Source: an uncultured Campylobacteraceae bacterium (lineage in GTDB: Bacteria > Campylobacterota > Campylobacteria > Campylobacterales > Arcobacteraceae). From it: 12,275 nt of DNA. Both the position numbers and the translations under genes were made by a program. Positions 1-6,692 of this stretch are shown here, one piece after another. The stretch lies in the NCBI GenBank assembly GCA_913057765.1, contig CAJXPH010000066.1:1-12275 (forward strand), in the 5' to 3' direction. Below the pieces are notes generated by a model. The model ran no database searches, was not told the DNA's origin, and saw nothing but the letters and a program-made list of their open reading frames with translations. Position 1 is the stretch's first letter, and each line of letters starts with the position of its first letter.

Positions 1-147
1 ATCATTTCTCTTTCTTTTTTGATTAACATCTAGTATATTTTATAGAATTATATCTTATTAGTTTAATTCAACATATTAAAATAAATTTTGCTTTTTAATT
101 TAAGGACTCCATGTTAATATTAAGAAGCTTCAAAAAAGGAGTATCTT

Positions 148-1182
148 ATGTATTTAAAAAAACTCATATCCACTTTCTTTGCAATATTTTTAGTTTTTAC
201 AATAATCCATGCGGAAGATAAAAAAATAGGGAAGTTTACAGGTGGGGAGCATACTACCATGCCTTCTTGGTTTTTAAATAGTTTCTTAGACTTATCAGAA
301 GATATAGAAGAATTAGCTTCAAAAGAAAAACGTCTTATTCTTTTTTTACATCAAGATAGTTGTCCTTACTGTAATCTATTTGTTACAAAAAATTTAAGCG
401 ACGAAAAAACAAAACAAAAAGTACAAAAACATTTTGCAATCGTTGATGTAAATATGTTTGGAGATAAAGAGATAACTGACATAGATGAAGAAGAATATAG
501 TGAAAAAGATTTTGCAATAAAATATAAAGTACAATTTACTCCAACTTTAATATTTTTCAATGAAGAGGGGAAACAAATACTTAGATTAAATGGTTATGTA
601 AATACAGAAAAATTTAACTTTGCACTTGATTATGTAAAAGATAAAAAAGAAAATACTTTAACATATAAAGAATATTTAGCTCAAAACAATAAAAACAGAC
701 AAACTACAACAGAACTAATAGAAGAATCAGACCTATTTAAAAAAACAAAAAACTTTATGAGAGCAAAAAATTCTAAAAAAATGGCAATATTTTTTGAATC
801 AACAGATTGTGAAGACTGCAAAACATTACATAATAAACTTCTAAAAGATAAAACAACTAGAACACTTTTAAAAGAAATAGATTTATATCAAGTAGACATG
901 AACTCTTCAAAATCAATTGTAAATCCAAAAAAGATAATAACTAAAGTAAAAGATTGGACAAAAGAATTAAATATTACAAACACTCCAACAGTCATTTTTT
1001 TCGATGAAAATGCAAATGAAATTATACGAATAGAAGCTTCATTTAAAAACTTCCATTTTCAATCAATAGTTGATTATGTCGTAAGTGATTCTTATAAAGA
1101 AGAAAAAGAGTTTCAACGATACCTAACAAAAAGAGCGGATAAAATAAGAGAAAAAGGAATTGATGTTAATATTTGGGAATAA
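148..1182 (+). CDS. Exported protein with two tandem thioredoxin-like domains (SoxW/thioredoxin_2 type)
   Basis: The protein is 344 residues. It begins with a Sec-type signal peptide: Lys4-Lys5, a hydrophobic stretch at about 6-20, and likely cleavage after Ala22. Two thioredoxin-fold units follow. Unit 1 has the redox pair Cys72-Pro-Tyr-Cys75 and the cis-proline signature TPT at 131-133, followed by an IFF strand. Unit 2 has Cys221-Glu-Asp-Cys224 and a second TPT at 279-281, again followed by an IFF strand. Each unit therefore keeps a CxxC site and the cis-Pro loop, which points to periplasmic thiol-disulfide exchange. Single-domain relatives such as SoxW are about half this length, so this looks like an internal duplication. 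The start is supported by GGAG at 137-140, seven bases before the ATG. The preceding 147 bases hold no promoter I can call. The stop codon touches the stop codon of the convergent RNase H-like gene. The partner protein is unknown. Confidence 0.85.
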   Translation: MYLKKLISTFFAIFLVFTIIHAEDKKIGKFTGGEHTTMPSWFLNSFLDLSEDIEELASKEKRLILFLHQDSCPYCNLFVTKNLSDEKTKQKVQKHFAIVDVNMFGDKEITDIDEEEYSEKDFAIKYKVQFTPTLIFFNEEGKQILRLNGYVNTEKFNFALDYVKDKKENTLTYKEYLAQNNKNRQTTTELIEESDLFKKTKNFMRAKNSKKMAIFFESTDCEDCKTLHNKLLKDKTTRTLLKEIDLYQVDMNSSKSIVNPKKIITKVKDWTKELNITNTPTVIFFDENANEIIRIEASFKNFHFQSIVDYVVSDSYKEEKEFQRYLTKRADKIREKGIDVNIWE

Positions 1183-1674
1183 CTAGTTCTTATTTAAATA
1201 TTCTCTCAAAGCTCGTCTAGACTCTTTATCAACAATATTAAAAAGTTTATCTATTTCATCTTTTAGAGATGCCTTTTTATGGCCTTTTACTTTTTCAAAA
1301 CAGCAATTTAACTTATCAGTTATCATGTAAAATTTCTTATAAAGTTCATGATTTTTTATGATTTTACCTGTACTTGAAAAGTAATCATTTCTTTCTAGTT
1401 TTTCTCTTCTATCTTTTAATCCTAAGATATTTTGACAATCAGTATAAATTATTATAGTTTTATTTCTTACATTTTCATCTTCTAAAGCCCACAATAAAGA
1501 TTCCAATTCTAATTTTGTTGATGATGTATTTTCAAACCTTTTCAACTGAATTCTATTCTTAATTGATTCAATAGATTCTTCTTTATTTTCTGCAAGTATA
1601 AAATAAGCTCCAAAGCCTGTTTTTTGTTGAGGATTTACACTGCCATCACAAAAAAGTTTAATAGTTCCACTCAA
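1183..1674 (-). CDS. RNase H-fold protein (ribonuclease HI-like)
   Basis: This 163-residue protein is close to the length of bacterial RNase HI. The catalytic carboxylates can be placed: Asp10 in CDGS on the first strand, Glu56 in LELE at the start of the first helix, Asp79 in YTDC, and Asp149 near the C-terminus after a GHKK loop (His132). This is the DEDD set of RNase H, which cleaves RNA in RNA-DNA hybrids. It is divergent from classic RnhA, so it may be a paralogue rather than the housekeeping enzyme. The start is TTG at 1674-1672 and overlaps the upstream gene's TGA by four bases (TTGA). A GGGG-type Shine-Dalgarno sequence lies at 1686-1683, inside the upstream gene. It is the last gene of a five-gene minus-strand operon. 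Its TAG stop directly abuts the TAA of the convergent thioredoxin gene, leaving no room for a separate terminator. Confidence 0.8.
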   Translation of the reverse strand: MSGTIKLFCDGSVNPQQKTGFGAYFILAENKEESIESIKNRIQLKRFENTSSTKLELESLLWALEDENVRNKTIIIYTDCQNILGLKDRREKLERNDYFSSTGKIIKNHELYKKFYMITDKLNCCFEKVKGHKKASLKDEIDKLFNIVDKESRRALREYLNKN

Positions 1675-2255
1675 TTTACTTTCCCCAAGTCTGGAATAGA
1701 CTTCATCATCTGTTCATAAGAATCAAATTTAGTTTCTAAAAATTCAACTACAACATCCAAAGGCTTAGAAAACTTTTCTTCTATATCAAATTCATTCTCA
1801 TGTAAGTCAAAAGCTAGCTTTTCAAAAGGTGGCTTAAACTTAGCATTAACGCCCTCTTTATTCCCTCTTACATCAAATCTATACCAACCATAATCTTTTA
1901 GATAAACAGCATTTAATCCATGTAGGCAATATATATCTTTGACATATTCACTACAAGAAAGTCTTTGATAACAAAGTGCAGTAGGAATATTATTTACTCG
2001 AAGTAAAGCAGCTACTAAATGTGACTTTGAATAACACCAACCAACTTTCTGATTTAATACATCACTTGATTTACAGGTATTTATATTTAACTTATAATCT
2101 CCTACATGACGTATTTCATCTCTTACATATAAAAATACATTCTTAGCAATTTCTTCATCTGTTTTACAGCCCTTTGATAATTCAAAAGCTAAGTTTTTTA
2201 TCTCAACATTTGAAAAATCAATAATATCTGTCTCTTCTAAATATTTATCAAACAT
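1671..2255 (-). CDS. Transglutaminase-like (papain-fold) domain protein
   Basis: This 194-residue protein has the three residues of a transglutaminase-core cysteine catalytic triad in order. Cys74 is in GWCYSKS at the start of a helix, His112 in LHGLNAVYL, and Asp128 in YRFDV. The preceding segment, about 31-66 (TDEEIA, then a VRDEI helix), is typical of bacterial transglutaminase-like proteins, where it precedes the Cys helix. There is no signal peptide, so it is probably cytosolic. Such proteins usually act as proteases or amidases, or their substrate is unknown. The start has no good Shine-Dalgarno sequence and lies three bases after the exporter stop codon, so translation is probably coupled. 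It overlaps the RNase H-like gene by four bases. Confidence 0.82.
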   Translation of the reverse strand: MFDKYLEETDIIDFSNVEIKNLAFELSKGCKTDEEIAKNVFLYVRDEIRHVGDYKLNINTCKSSDVLNQKVGWCYSKSHLVAALLRVNNIPTALCYQRLSCSEYVKDIYCLHGLNAVYLKDYGWYRFDVRGNKEGVNAKFKPPFEKLAFDLHENEFDIEEKFSKPLDVVVEFLETKFDSYEQMMKSIPDLGKVN

Positions 2256-2258
2256 TAT

Positions 2259-2882
2259 TTAACTTCGTTGTATTGTTGCAGTAAATACACCTGCACCTAT
2301 TAATGCAGTTCCCGCAGTTCGATTTAATCTTTTTTTAGCTTTATAGCTTTTAATTTTATGTTGAATCGTACCTGCAAATGAAGCAAATGAATAAATAGTA
2401 ATTATTGTTATAATAGAAAATGAGGCCATTAGAATTAAAAATTGGGGTAATACATTAGTTGATGTGTTAACAAACTGAGGAAAGAATGCAACAAAAAAGA
2501 CTACATTTTTTGGATTTAATGCAGTTACAATCAATGACGAACTAAACATTTTAGACTTTGACGTATTCATTTCTTCAAATAATTCTTCATCAACTTTTGG
2601 TTCTTCTTTAAAAGCTTTAATTCCTAAGTAAATTAAATAAAATACACCAAACCATTTTAGAATTGTATATAAAGTTGCAGAAGTAGCTAAGATAGCTCCA
2701 AGTCCAAGTAAAGATATAACCATAGCAATCAAATCACCTGATAAAACACCTAGAGCAAGAGGAGTTACAGACTTTTTACCATGAGTAATAGCTTGACCAA
2801 CAACAAAAATTACAGTTGGGCCTGGAATAATTGCAAAAACAAAAACAGTAGATATAAATGCTAACCAAGTTTCTATTGACAT
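2259..2882 (-). CDS. LysE/RhtB-family amino-acid exporter
   Basis: This 207-residue integral membrane protein is the standard length for the LysE superfamily. The N-terminal helix carries the family signature PGPTVIFVV at about 20-28, followed by a GKK loop and a hydrophobic GLGAI helix. A central charged loop (about 90-108, EEPKVDEELFEE) precedes a helix containing ALNPKN, another conserved family feature. Six hydrophobic segments can be counted. The family exports amino acids such as lysine, homoserine/threonine or leucine across the inner membrane by proton-driven exchange. The substrate cannot be read from sequence. The start is well supported by a GGAG box about seven bases upstream, in the 14-base gap after the YjbR-like gene. 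Confidence 0.88.
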   Translation of the reverse strand: MSIETWLAFISTVFVFAIIPGPTVIFVVGQAITHGKKSVTPLALGVLSGDLIAMVISLLGLGAILATSATLYTILKWFGVFYLIYLGIKAFKEEPKVDEELFEEMNTSKSKMFSSSLIVTALNPKNVVFFVAFFPQFVNTSTNVLPQFLILMASFSIITIITIYSFASFAGTIQHKIKSYKAKKRLNRTAGTALIGAGVFTATIQRS

Positions 2883-2896
2883 AGAAATCTCCTTTT

Positions 2897-3259
2897 CTAA
2901 TCTTTATTTAACTTTAACTCTTCTTTTTCTTTTCTTGTTAGTTTACTAACAACTAAGTCATATGATTCATCAATCATTTCTTTTAATATATCTTCTTCCA
3001 TTGTTCCATCTAAGATAATAGTATTCCAATGTTTTTTATTCATATGATATCCAGGGATCACACACTCATAAATATCTCGATAAGCAATAGCATCATTTGG
3101 GTCAGATTTTAGATTTAATCTTATTATTCCTTCTTCAAAACCATAAAGAGCGAACATTTTATTTTTTACTTTAAATACTGCAACATCATCACCAAAAGGG
3201 AATTCTTTTTTTGTACATGGTTTTAAAAATAAAAAAGATTCTAATTTTTCTTCATTCAT
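2897..3259 (-). CDS. MmcQ/YjbR-family protein
   Basis: This 120-residue protein matches the YjbR/MmcQ fold (cyanophage protein-like, DUF419). It has an N-terminal GDDVAVFKV strand and KNKMFAL strand, a central NKKHWNT motif at 74-80, then LDGTM and the C-terminal SYDLVVSKL helix that is the hallmark of the family. Members are small cytosolic proteins, some called DNA-binding, with no settled function. Its ATG overlaps the lipoprotein gene's TGA as ATGA, so the two are translationally coupled. Nothing is missing relative to family length. The family assignment is confident, but no specific role is proposed. Confidence 0.82.
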   Translation of the reverse strand: MNEEKLESFLFLKPCTKKEFPFGDDVAVFKVKNKMFALYGFEEGIIRLNLKSDPNDAIAYRDIYECVIPGYHMNKKHWNTIILDGTMEEDILKEMIDESYDLVVSKLTRKEKEELKLNKD

Positions 3260-3717
3260 ATTTTATACTTAAGTATTATCATGATTTCATCTTGATTTTC
3301 TAAAACTTTAATAAATCCATCAGTTCCATTCTTATAACCATGATGTGTTTGTTTACCATCTTTATCATAAACTCTTGCTACTATATAATATTTTCTATTC
3401 TTTTTAAAAGTTTTTTTTTGACCCAAATTAATAGATATAGGAAAAGATGATTTATTATCTTTTATAAAATTTGCCACATAACTTTTTCTTTCAATTAAAG
3501 TAGCCGAAACATCTGCTAAAAAAGGATCATATTCATAAAGGCTTAATACCAATGTACTATCTTTAAAATATTTGCTATCTTTAGATACTTGAATATTTGT
3601 TTTTATTCCCTTTTTTTTAGTATTCTCTTGAGTATTAACAGTATTATTATTTAAAGAGGAACAAGCAGAGAAAAAAAATACTAAAAGTGTTAATACAAAT
3701 ATATTTAATATCTTCAT
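3256..3717 (-). CDS. YscW/YbaY-like lipoprotein
   Basis: This 153-residue protein has a lipoprotein signal: Lys2, a hydrophobic run at 4-16 and the lipobox FSAC with lipidated Cys19. A polar Asn/Thr/Lys-rich linker follows. The mature domain from about residue 50 has the pattern of YscW/YbaY-type lipoproteins: a STLVLSLYEYD strand with LADVSATLIERK, then FPISINLG, then KYYIVARVYDKDG. Relatives include type III secretion pilotins (YscW) and the E. coli YbaY lipoprotein, but no secretion genes are nearby. A general envelope lipoprotein is therefore more likely. An AGGA box precedes the ATG by about eight bases, and a TATAAT at 3753-3748 makes it the probable first gene of the five-gene operon running to 1183. 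Confidence 0.75.
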   Translation of the reverse strand: MKILNIFVLTLLVFFFSACSSLNNNTVNTQENTKKKGIKTNIQVSKDSKYFKDSTLVLSLYEYDPFLADVSATLIERKSYVANFIKDNKSSFPISINLGQKKTFKKNRKYYIVARVYDKDGKQTHHGYKNGTDGFIKVLENQDEIMIILKYKI

Positions 3718-3747
3718 ATTCTCATTCCTTTATATTTCCAATAATAT

Positions 3748-3753
3748 ATTATA
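3748..3753 (-). promoter_or_regulatory. Putative -10 box for the lipoprotein-to-RNase H operon
   Basis: Read on the minus strand this is a perfect TATAAT, about 30 bases before the lipoprotein ATG and just downstream of the hairpin that closes the preceding unit. No -35 is visible, which is normal for Campylobacterota sigma-70 promoters. AT-rich surroundings make chance matches common. Confidence 0.45.
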
Positions 3754-3793
3754 TTTTTAAATAGATATGACTTAACTATTATCTATTTAAAGA
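3754..3793 (-). terminator. Hairpin ending the 4665-3787 unit
   Basis: The arms 3756-3767 and 3780-3791 are a perfect 12-base inverted repeat with a 12-base loop, extended by a G-U and an A-U pair. The right arm contains the TAA stop codon of the GFSRG-motif gene. It is AT-rich with no long U tract on the minus strand, so termination strength is uncertain. Its position between two co-directional units fits a boundary. Confidence 0.5.
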
Positions 3794-4191
3794 AAATCTT
3801 TCATAAAATTATCAATAAGTATTTTCATTTTTGTCTTATTCTCATCAGAAATTACAAAATGCGCAGACATAGATCTCTCAGATATATCACCTAATAATAT
3901 ATCATCTCCATCATCTTTAAAAAGATGTATCTTAGATCCTGAAATCCCTCCAATAGATATTTTTAAAGAAGAGGAATCAAGTTTTTTTAAATATCGTGAA
4001 CCTCTTGAAAAGCCTATATAAACTCTTGCTTTTGGTATTTCTACTTGTGATAAATTTTTATGTTCTGAATCAATAACAATATATTTATACTCTTTTATAA
4101 TTTCAATAATTGCATTATTCATTTTTTCATGTAAAAGAGGTGTTCCAGAAAATGGATTTCCTTTCATATAAACAATATCATGATCAAGCAT
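3787..4191 (-). CDS. Unknown protein with a GFSRG nucleophile-elbow motif
   Basis: I do not recognise this 134-residue protein as a named family. It contains IGFSRG (59-64), which fits the G-x-S-x-G nucleophile elbow of alpha/beta hydrolases with Ser62. A hydrophobic strand (YIVID, 37-41) precedes it and a second strand (KISIGGISG, 77-85) follows. A late His111 (SAHFVIS) and acidic residues in GDDILLGD (95-102) could complete a triad. It is short for that fold (usually 200 or more residues), so it would be a minimal or truncated version. No signal peptide is seen. The start has no Shine-Dalgarno sequence and lies six bases after the upstream stop, suggesting coupled translation. The in-frame Met9 is an alternative start, also without a Shine-Dalgarno sequence. 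Confidence 0.6.
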   Translation of the reverse strand: MLDHDIVYMKGNPFSGTPLLHEKMNNAIIEIIKEYKYIVIDSEHKNLSQVEIPKARVYIGFSRGSRYLKKLDSSSLKISIGGISGSKIHLFKDDGDDILLGDISERSMSAHFVISDENKTKMKILIDNFMKDFL

Positions 4192-4197
4192 TTTAAA

Positions 4198-4665
4198 CTA
4201 ATTCATCTTTGCAAGTTTCACCATTGTAGTTAATGCAACTTTCAAATTTTCTAGTGCTTGTCCTGAAGGAACAGCTTTTTTAGCACAATTATTTACTTGT
4301 ATAGCATGATCAGTAAATAAACGATTTTGAGGATAACGTACATTTAAACCTTTAACCAATGTCAACTTATAAGCATCAACTTGTTTTTGCATTGCATTTG
4401 CTTTAACTTGGTCTCCCCCATTAAATTTAATTAAACCAGGAGTCACAATCTCTTGTTGAATATAATCGTTATATTGTTTTAAACCAACACGAATATTTTT
4501 CACATCAGAGGCAGGATATTTAGCTGATGTAGATACTAGTTTAGCATTTACAAAATCAATCAAACCCTGGCAACCTTGCATCTCATTAATTGATGGTGCA
4601 GCAAATACCGAAGATATTAAGGCAAAAGGAAGAGATACTATTAACATAACTTTTTTTAATTTCAT
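4198..4665 (-). CDS. Small secreted protein with two cysteines, function unknown
   Basis: The longest open frame begins at 4677, but its first codons contain the GGAG that correctly serves an ATG six bases further on. I therefore start at 4665, giving 155 residues. The product has a clear Sec signal peptide: Lys2-Leu-Lys-Lys5, a hydrophobic core at about 6-20, and cleavage near VFA-AP after Ala22 or Ala23. The mature domain is about 130 residues, probably helical, and has exactly two cysteines (Cys32 and Cys127) that could form one disulfide in the periplasm. No family is recognised. Its residue use is less Lys/Glu-heavy than its neighbours, as expected for an exported protein. It leads a two-gene unit with the GFSRG-motif gene, six bases downstream. 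A TATACT at 4708-4703 is its likely -10. Confidence 0.75.
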   Translation of the reverse strand: MKLKKVMLIVSLPFALISSVFAAPSINEMQGCQGLIDFVNAKLVSTSAKYPASDVKNIRVGLKQYNDYIQQEIVTPGLIKFNGGDQVKANAMQKQVDAYKLTLVKGLNVRYPQNRLFTDHAIQVNNCAKKAVPSGQALENLKVALTTMVKLAKMN

Positions 4666-4702
4666 TTTATACTCCATTGTTAAAAATTTATTTAAGAGAT
4701 TT

Positions 4703-4708
4703 AGTATA
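4703..4708 (-). promoter_or_regulatory. Putative -10 box for the secreted-protein gene
   Basis: Read on the minus strand this is TATACT immediately preceded by TG, about 37 bases before the chosen ATG at 4665. It lies back-to-back with the plus-strand TATAAT at 4766, so 4666-4790 is a divergent promoter region. Confidence 0.4.
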
Positions 4709-4765
4709 CAAAAACATCATAAATATATTATTAAAAAATATAGCCACAACCTTTTCATATTAATG

Positions 4766-4771
4766 TATAAT
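4766..4771 (+). promoter_or_regulatory. Putative -10 box for the 41-codon gene
   Basis: A perfect TATAAT preceded by TG, with the ATG of the 41-codon gene 19 bases further on and a Shine-Dalgarno sequence between. This would give a 5' leader of roughly 12-15 bases. Confidence 0.5.
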
Positions 4772-4790
4772 ACAAATCCAAGGATTTACT

Positions 4791-4916
4791 ATGTTAAAAA
4801 AATTTGCTTTGTTAGTATTTTTAATCATTTGCTTAACACTTTTAATTTCAAATGATAAAAAACAAGGCAATGAAAATAGAGCTTTTGACAAAGGCACAGC
4901 TGTTTGGCACGATTAA
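4791..4916 (+). CDS. 41-residue membrane-anchored or secreted small protein
   Basis: The gene is too short for most gene callers but has complete expression signals: TATAAT at 4766-4771, AAGGA at 4780-4784, and an ATG six bases later. The product starts with MLKK, then an uninterrupted hydrophobic stretch at about 5-20 containing Cys14, then a polar tail (NDKKQGNENR, 21-30) and a C-terminal FDKGTAVWHD ending. This layout fits a single-pass inner-membrane peptide with the tail outside, or a poorly cleaved signal peptide. LIIC at 11-14 resembles only weakly a lipobox. It is followed after 38 bases by the tautomerase gene, with no terminator between, so the two are probably co-transcribed. Function is unknown. 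The composition matches a real gene better than random AT-rich sequence. Confidence 0.65.
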   Translation: MLKKFALLVFLIICLTLLISNDKKQGNENRAFDKGTAVWHD

Positions 4917-4954
4917 TTTAATTTTAAAATAACAAAACAAGTAAAGGAATAAAC

Positions 4955-5326
4955 ATGCCTCATTTTATAATAGATTGTTCAGAAGGTATTTTAAAGTCAC
5001 ATTCTGAAGAAGAAATAATCGAGCAAGTTCATATGTCTGCTATTTCAACTGAGTTATTTAATAAAAAAGATATAAAAGTAAGAATTAATTCTTTCACGAA
5101 ATACTCAACTGGAGATAAAAAAGAAGATTTCATTCATGTATTCTCAAATATCATGCAAGGTAGAAGTATTGAACAAAAAGCAAAGTTATCTAAAACAATA
5201 GTTCAAGATTTAGCTTCAATCTTTCCAAAAGTTCCACATATTGGAACCAATGTAAAAGAGTTTGAAAAAACAACATATTTTAATAAAAACATGCTCGATC
5301 CAACATACCAATTTTCAATGCCATAG
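4955..5326 (+). CDS. Tautomerase-superfamily protein, 5-carboxymethyl-2-hydroxymuconate isomerase (CHMI) type
   Basis: The 123-residue protein is almost exactly CHMI length. It begins Met-Pro-His-Phe, so Met removal exposes the N-terminal proline that is the catalytic base of the tautomerase superfamily. Other family-like features are Arg43 in KVRINS and Arg70 in MQGRS followed by EQKAKLS. In known CHMIs the corresponding arginines bind the carboxylates of the substrate in homoprotocatechuate breakdown. No other gene of that pathway is in this window, so the physiological substrate may differ. AAGGA precedes the ATG at good spacing. It probably shares a transcript with the 41-codon gene and ends at a hairpin shared with the convergent PHP gene. 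Confidence 0.8.
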   Translation: MPHFIIDCSEGILKSHSEEEIIEQVHMSAISTELFNKKDIKVRINSFTKYSTGDKKEDFIHVFSNIMQGRSIEQKAKLSKTIVQDLASIFPKVPHIGTNVKEFEKTTYFNKNMLDPTYQFSMP

Positions 5327-5345
5327 AAAACTAATCTTTAGTTTT
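5327..5345. terminator. Short bidirectional hairpin between tautomerase and PHP genes
   Basis: The arms 5327-5334 and 5338-5345 are a perfect 8-base inverted repeat with a 3-base loop and TTTT at the 3' end of the stem in both directions. The right arm begins with the stop codon of the PHP gene. The stem is weak because it is AT-rich. Confidence 0.5.
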
Positions 5346-6585
5346 GAAAAAAAGAATTTGTATGATTTTCTAATTTTTGTTTAACCATATTAATCTTTTT
5401 CTCGAAACTCTCACCATTTATTAATTGGTCAAGATATAGTTTTGCTAATCTATTCTTCAAACTATAGTGCTTAGGATAATACTCTTTGATTAGGTAATAA
5501 ACATATTGAGCCAATTTATCTTTTCCTATGAATTGATGCTCATAATGTTCTCTTTTAAATACGGCACAAGCTAGTCCTTCTTGTATCGCCGTAATAACAT
5601 TTGAAGCAGATTTTTCTTTTACAAAAAGAATAGTGAAACGCTCTCCAACTTCATGATCACTGTCATGGGCATCAGAATTTGCAAATGGTGCTAAATATTT
5701 ATGTCTATTTTTTGTTTGAAGAGCAGTTAAATGGGTCATATTATTATGCTCTTTAATTTTTTCTTCACCAAAAACTTCTACACCATCTAGATTGGAACTT
5801 TTTAACATCTCTTTATAAAAGGCTTGATGAAGATGATATTTTCCATCACGATAAACCCAGTTTGGATGTGCCAATATGGAGATACCTTTTGCTTCTTTTA
5901 TTTTATTTATAACCCAGATATTTTTTGCATAATGAAGTAAATCGATATTTTTATCAATATTTTCATTTTTTAATTGTTTTACAATATCTTGCAATTCTTT
6001 TTCATATTTTTTACTATTTTTTCTTTGTTCTTCTATTGATTTATTTGCATGTATCGAAAGAATATGACCATTTCCTTGTGCAGTAGACATATCTACTTTT
6101 CCACCAACACTGACTTCTTCTCCTTTTAATACCAAAAGATCAATATTATTTTGTTTGACTTTTTCTATTGCTTGAAGAGATCCATCATAACTGTCATGGT
6201 CCGTAATACTAATATAATCCATTCCCGCCTCTAAGGAAGCTAAAGCCATAGCAAATGGTGTTGTTTTGCCATCTGAATAAATAGAGTGCATATGTAAATC
6301 ACCCTTTAAGGGCCTTAATTCAATCATCTTTTTATCTAGACAATACAAACAAACTAACTTGGACTCCTTGTACGTAAAATTCACTTTTACAACAAATTCA
6401 CCTAAATATGGCATTTTATATGTAAATAAAATATTATTATTTTCAATTTTATAGATAAGTTTCTCTTTATGATAATAATCTCCTCGGGAGAGAATTTCTA
6501 TGGATTCAATATTGCTTATATTTTTTAAAGTAAGTTTGTAATTGATATTTTTATTTTGAGCTACTACATTTGGGTTTATTTTCAT
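5338..6585 (-). CDS. PHP-domain metallohydrolase (CehA/McbA-like)
   Basis: The protein is 415 residues with no signal peptide. Residues 1-90 look like a beta-rich accessory domain. The PHP metal-binding motifs then follow in order: Asp96-Leu-His98-Met-His100 and Ser-Asp105-Gly, ITDHD (127-131), Glu156 in KGEEVS, His174 in GNGHIL, His240 in ILAHPNW, and Asp305-Ala-His307 in NSDAHDSD. All ligands of the trinuclear site appear present, so it should be an active phosphoesterase or related hydrolase. The substrate is not evident. A lysine-rich insert (about 183-215) separates motifs, and a C-terminal helical tail of about 75 residues follows the PHP fold. Accessory domain plus PHP core resembles CehA/McbA-type proteins rather than DNA polymerase PHP or HisK. 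AGAGGAT gives a good ribosome site before ATG 6585. The gene appears monocistronic. Confidence 0.85.
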   Translation of the reverse strand: MKINPNVVAQNKNINYKLTLKNISNIESIEILSRGDYYHKEKLIYKIENNNILFTYKMPYLGEFVVKVNFTYKESKLVCLYCLDKKMIELRPLKGDLHMHSIYSDGKTTPFAMALASLEAGMDYISITDHDSYDGSLQAIEKVKQNNIDLLVLKGEEVSVGGKVDMSTAQGNGHILSIHANKSIEEQRKNSKKYEKELQDIVKQLKNENIDKNIDLLHYAKNIWVINKIKEAKGISILAHPNWVYRDGKYHLHQAFYKEMLKSSNLDGVEVFGEEKIKEHNNMTHLTALQTKNRHKYLAPFANSDAHDSDHEVGERFTILFVKEKSASNVITAIQEGLACAVFKREHYEHQFIGKDKLAQYVYYLIKEYYPKHYSLKNRLAKLYLDQLINGESFEKKINMVKQKLENHTNSFFQN

Positions 6586-6604
6586 GATTATCCTCTATTT
6601 AAGT

Positions 6605-6610
6605 AGTGTA
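6605..6610 (-). promoter_or_regulatory. Putative extended -10 for the PHP gene
   Basis: On the minus strand the sequence reads TGATACACT, an extended -10 (TGN followed by TACACT), 19 bases before the PHP ATG. Confidence 0.4.
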
Positions 6611-6641
6611 TCAATAGGAGATAACAAAATGGTTACAATCA

Positions 6642-6668
6642 ACCAAAACCCATCTAAAAGGCTTTGGT
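6642..6668 (-). terminator. Hairpin downstream of the CDP-alcohol transferase
   Basis: The arms 6642-6650 and 6660-6668 pair with one mismatch in nine and a nine-base loop. The stem has more GC than other hairpins here. It lies 25 bases past the transferase stop and before the PHP promoter on the same strand. No clear U tract follows. Confidence 0.4.
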
Positions 6669-6692
6669 ATATGATATAAAATTTATTTAAAC

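Noticed and set aside
1..147. Possible promoter or leader before the thioredoxin gene
   Set aside because: Several TATA-like runs occur but none with convincing spacing. Only the ribosome site at 137-140 is supported.
111..221. Short plus-strand frame (36 codons) after an AAGGA, overlapping the thioredoxin gene
   Set aside because: Only four bases separate the AAGGA from the ATG, the frame runs into the signal-peptide codons, and the translation has no coherent character.
6629..6679. 16-codon plus-strand frame with a GGAG box, between the PHP and transferase genes
   Set aside because: Too short to judge. It lies in a minus-strand promoter and hairpin region, so the GGAG is probably chance.
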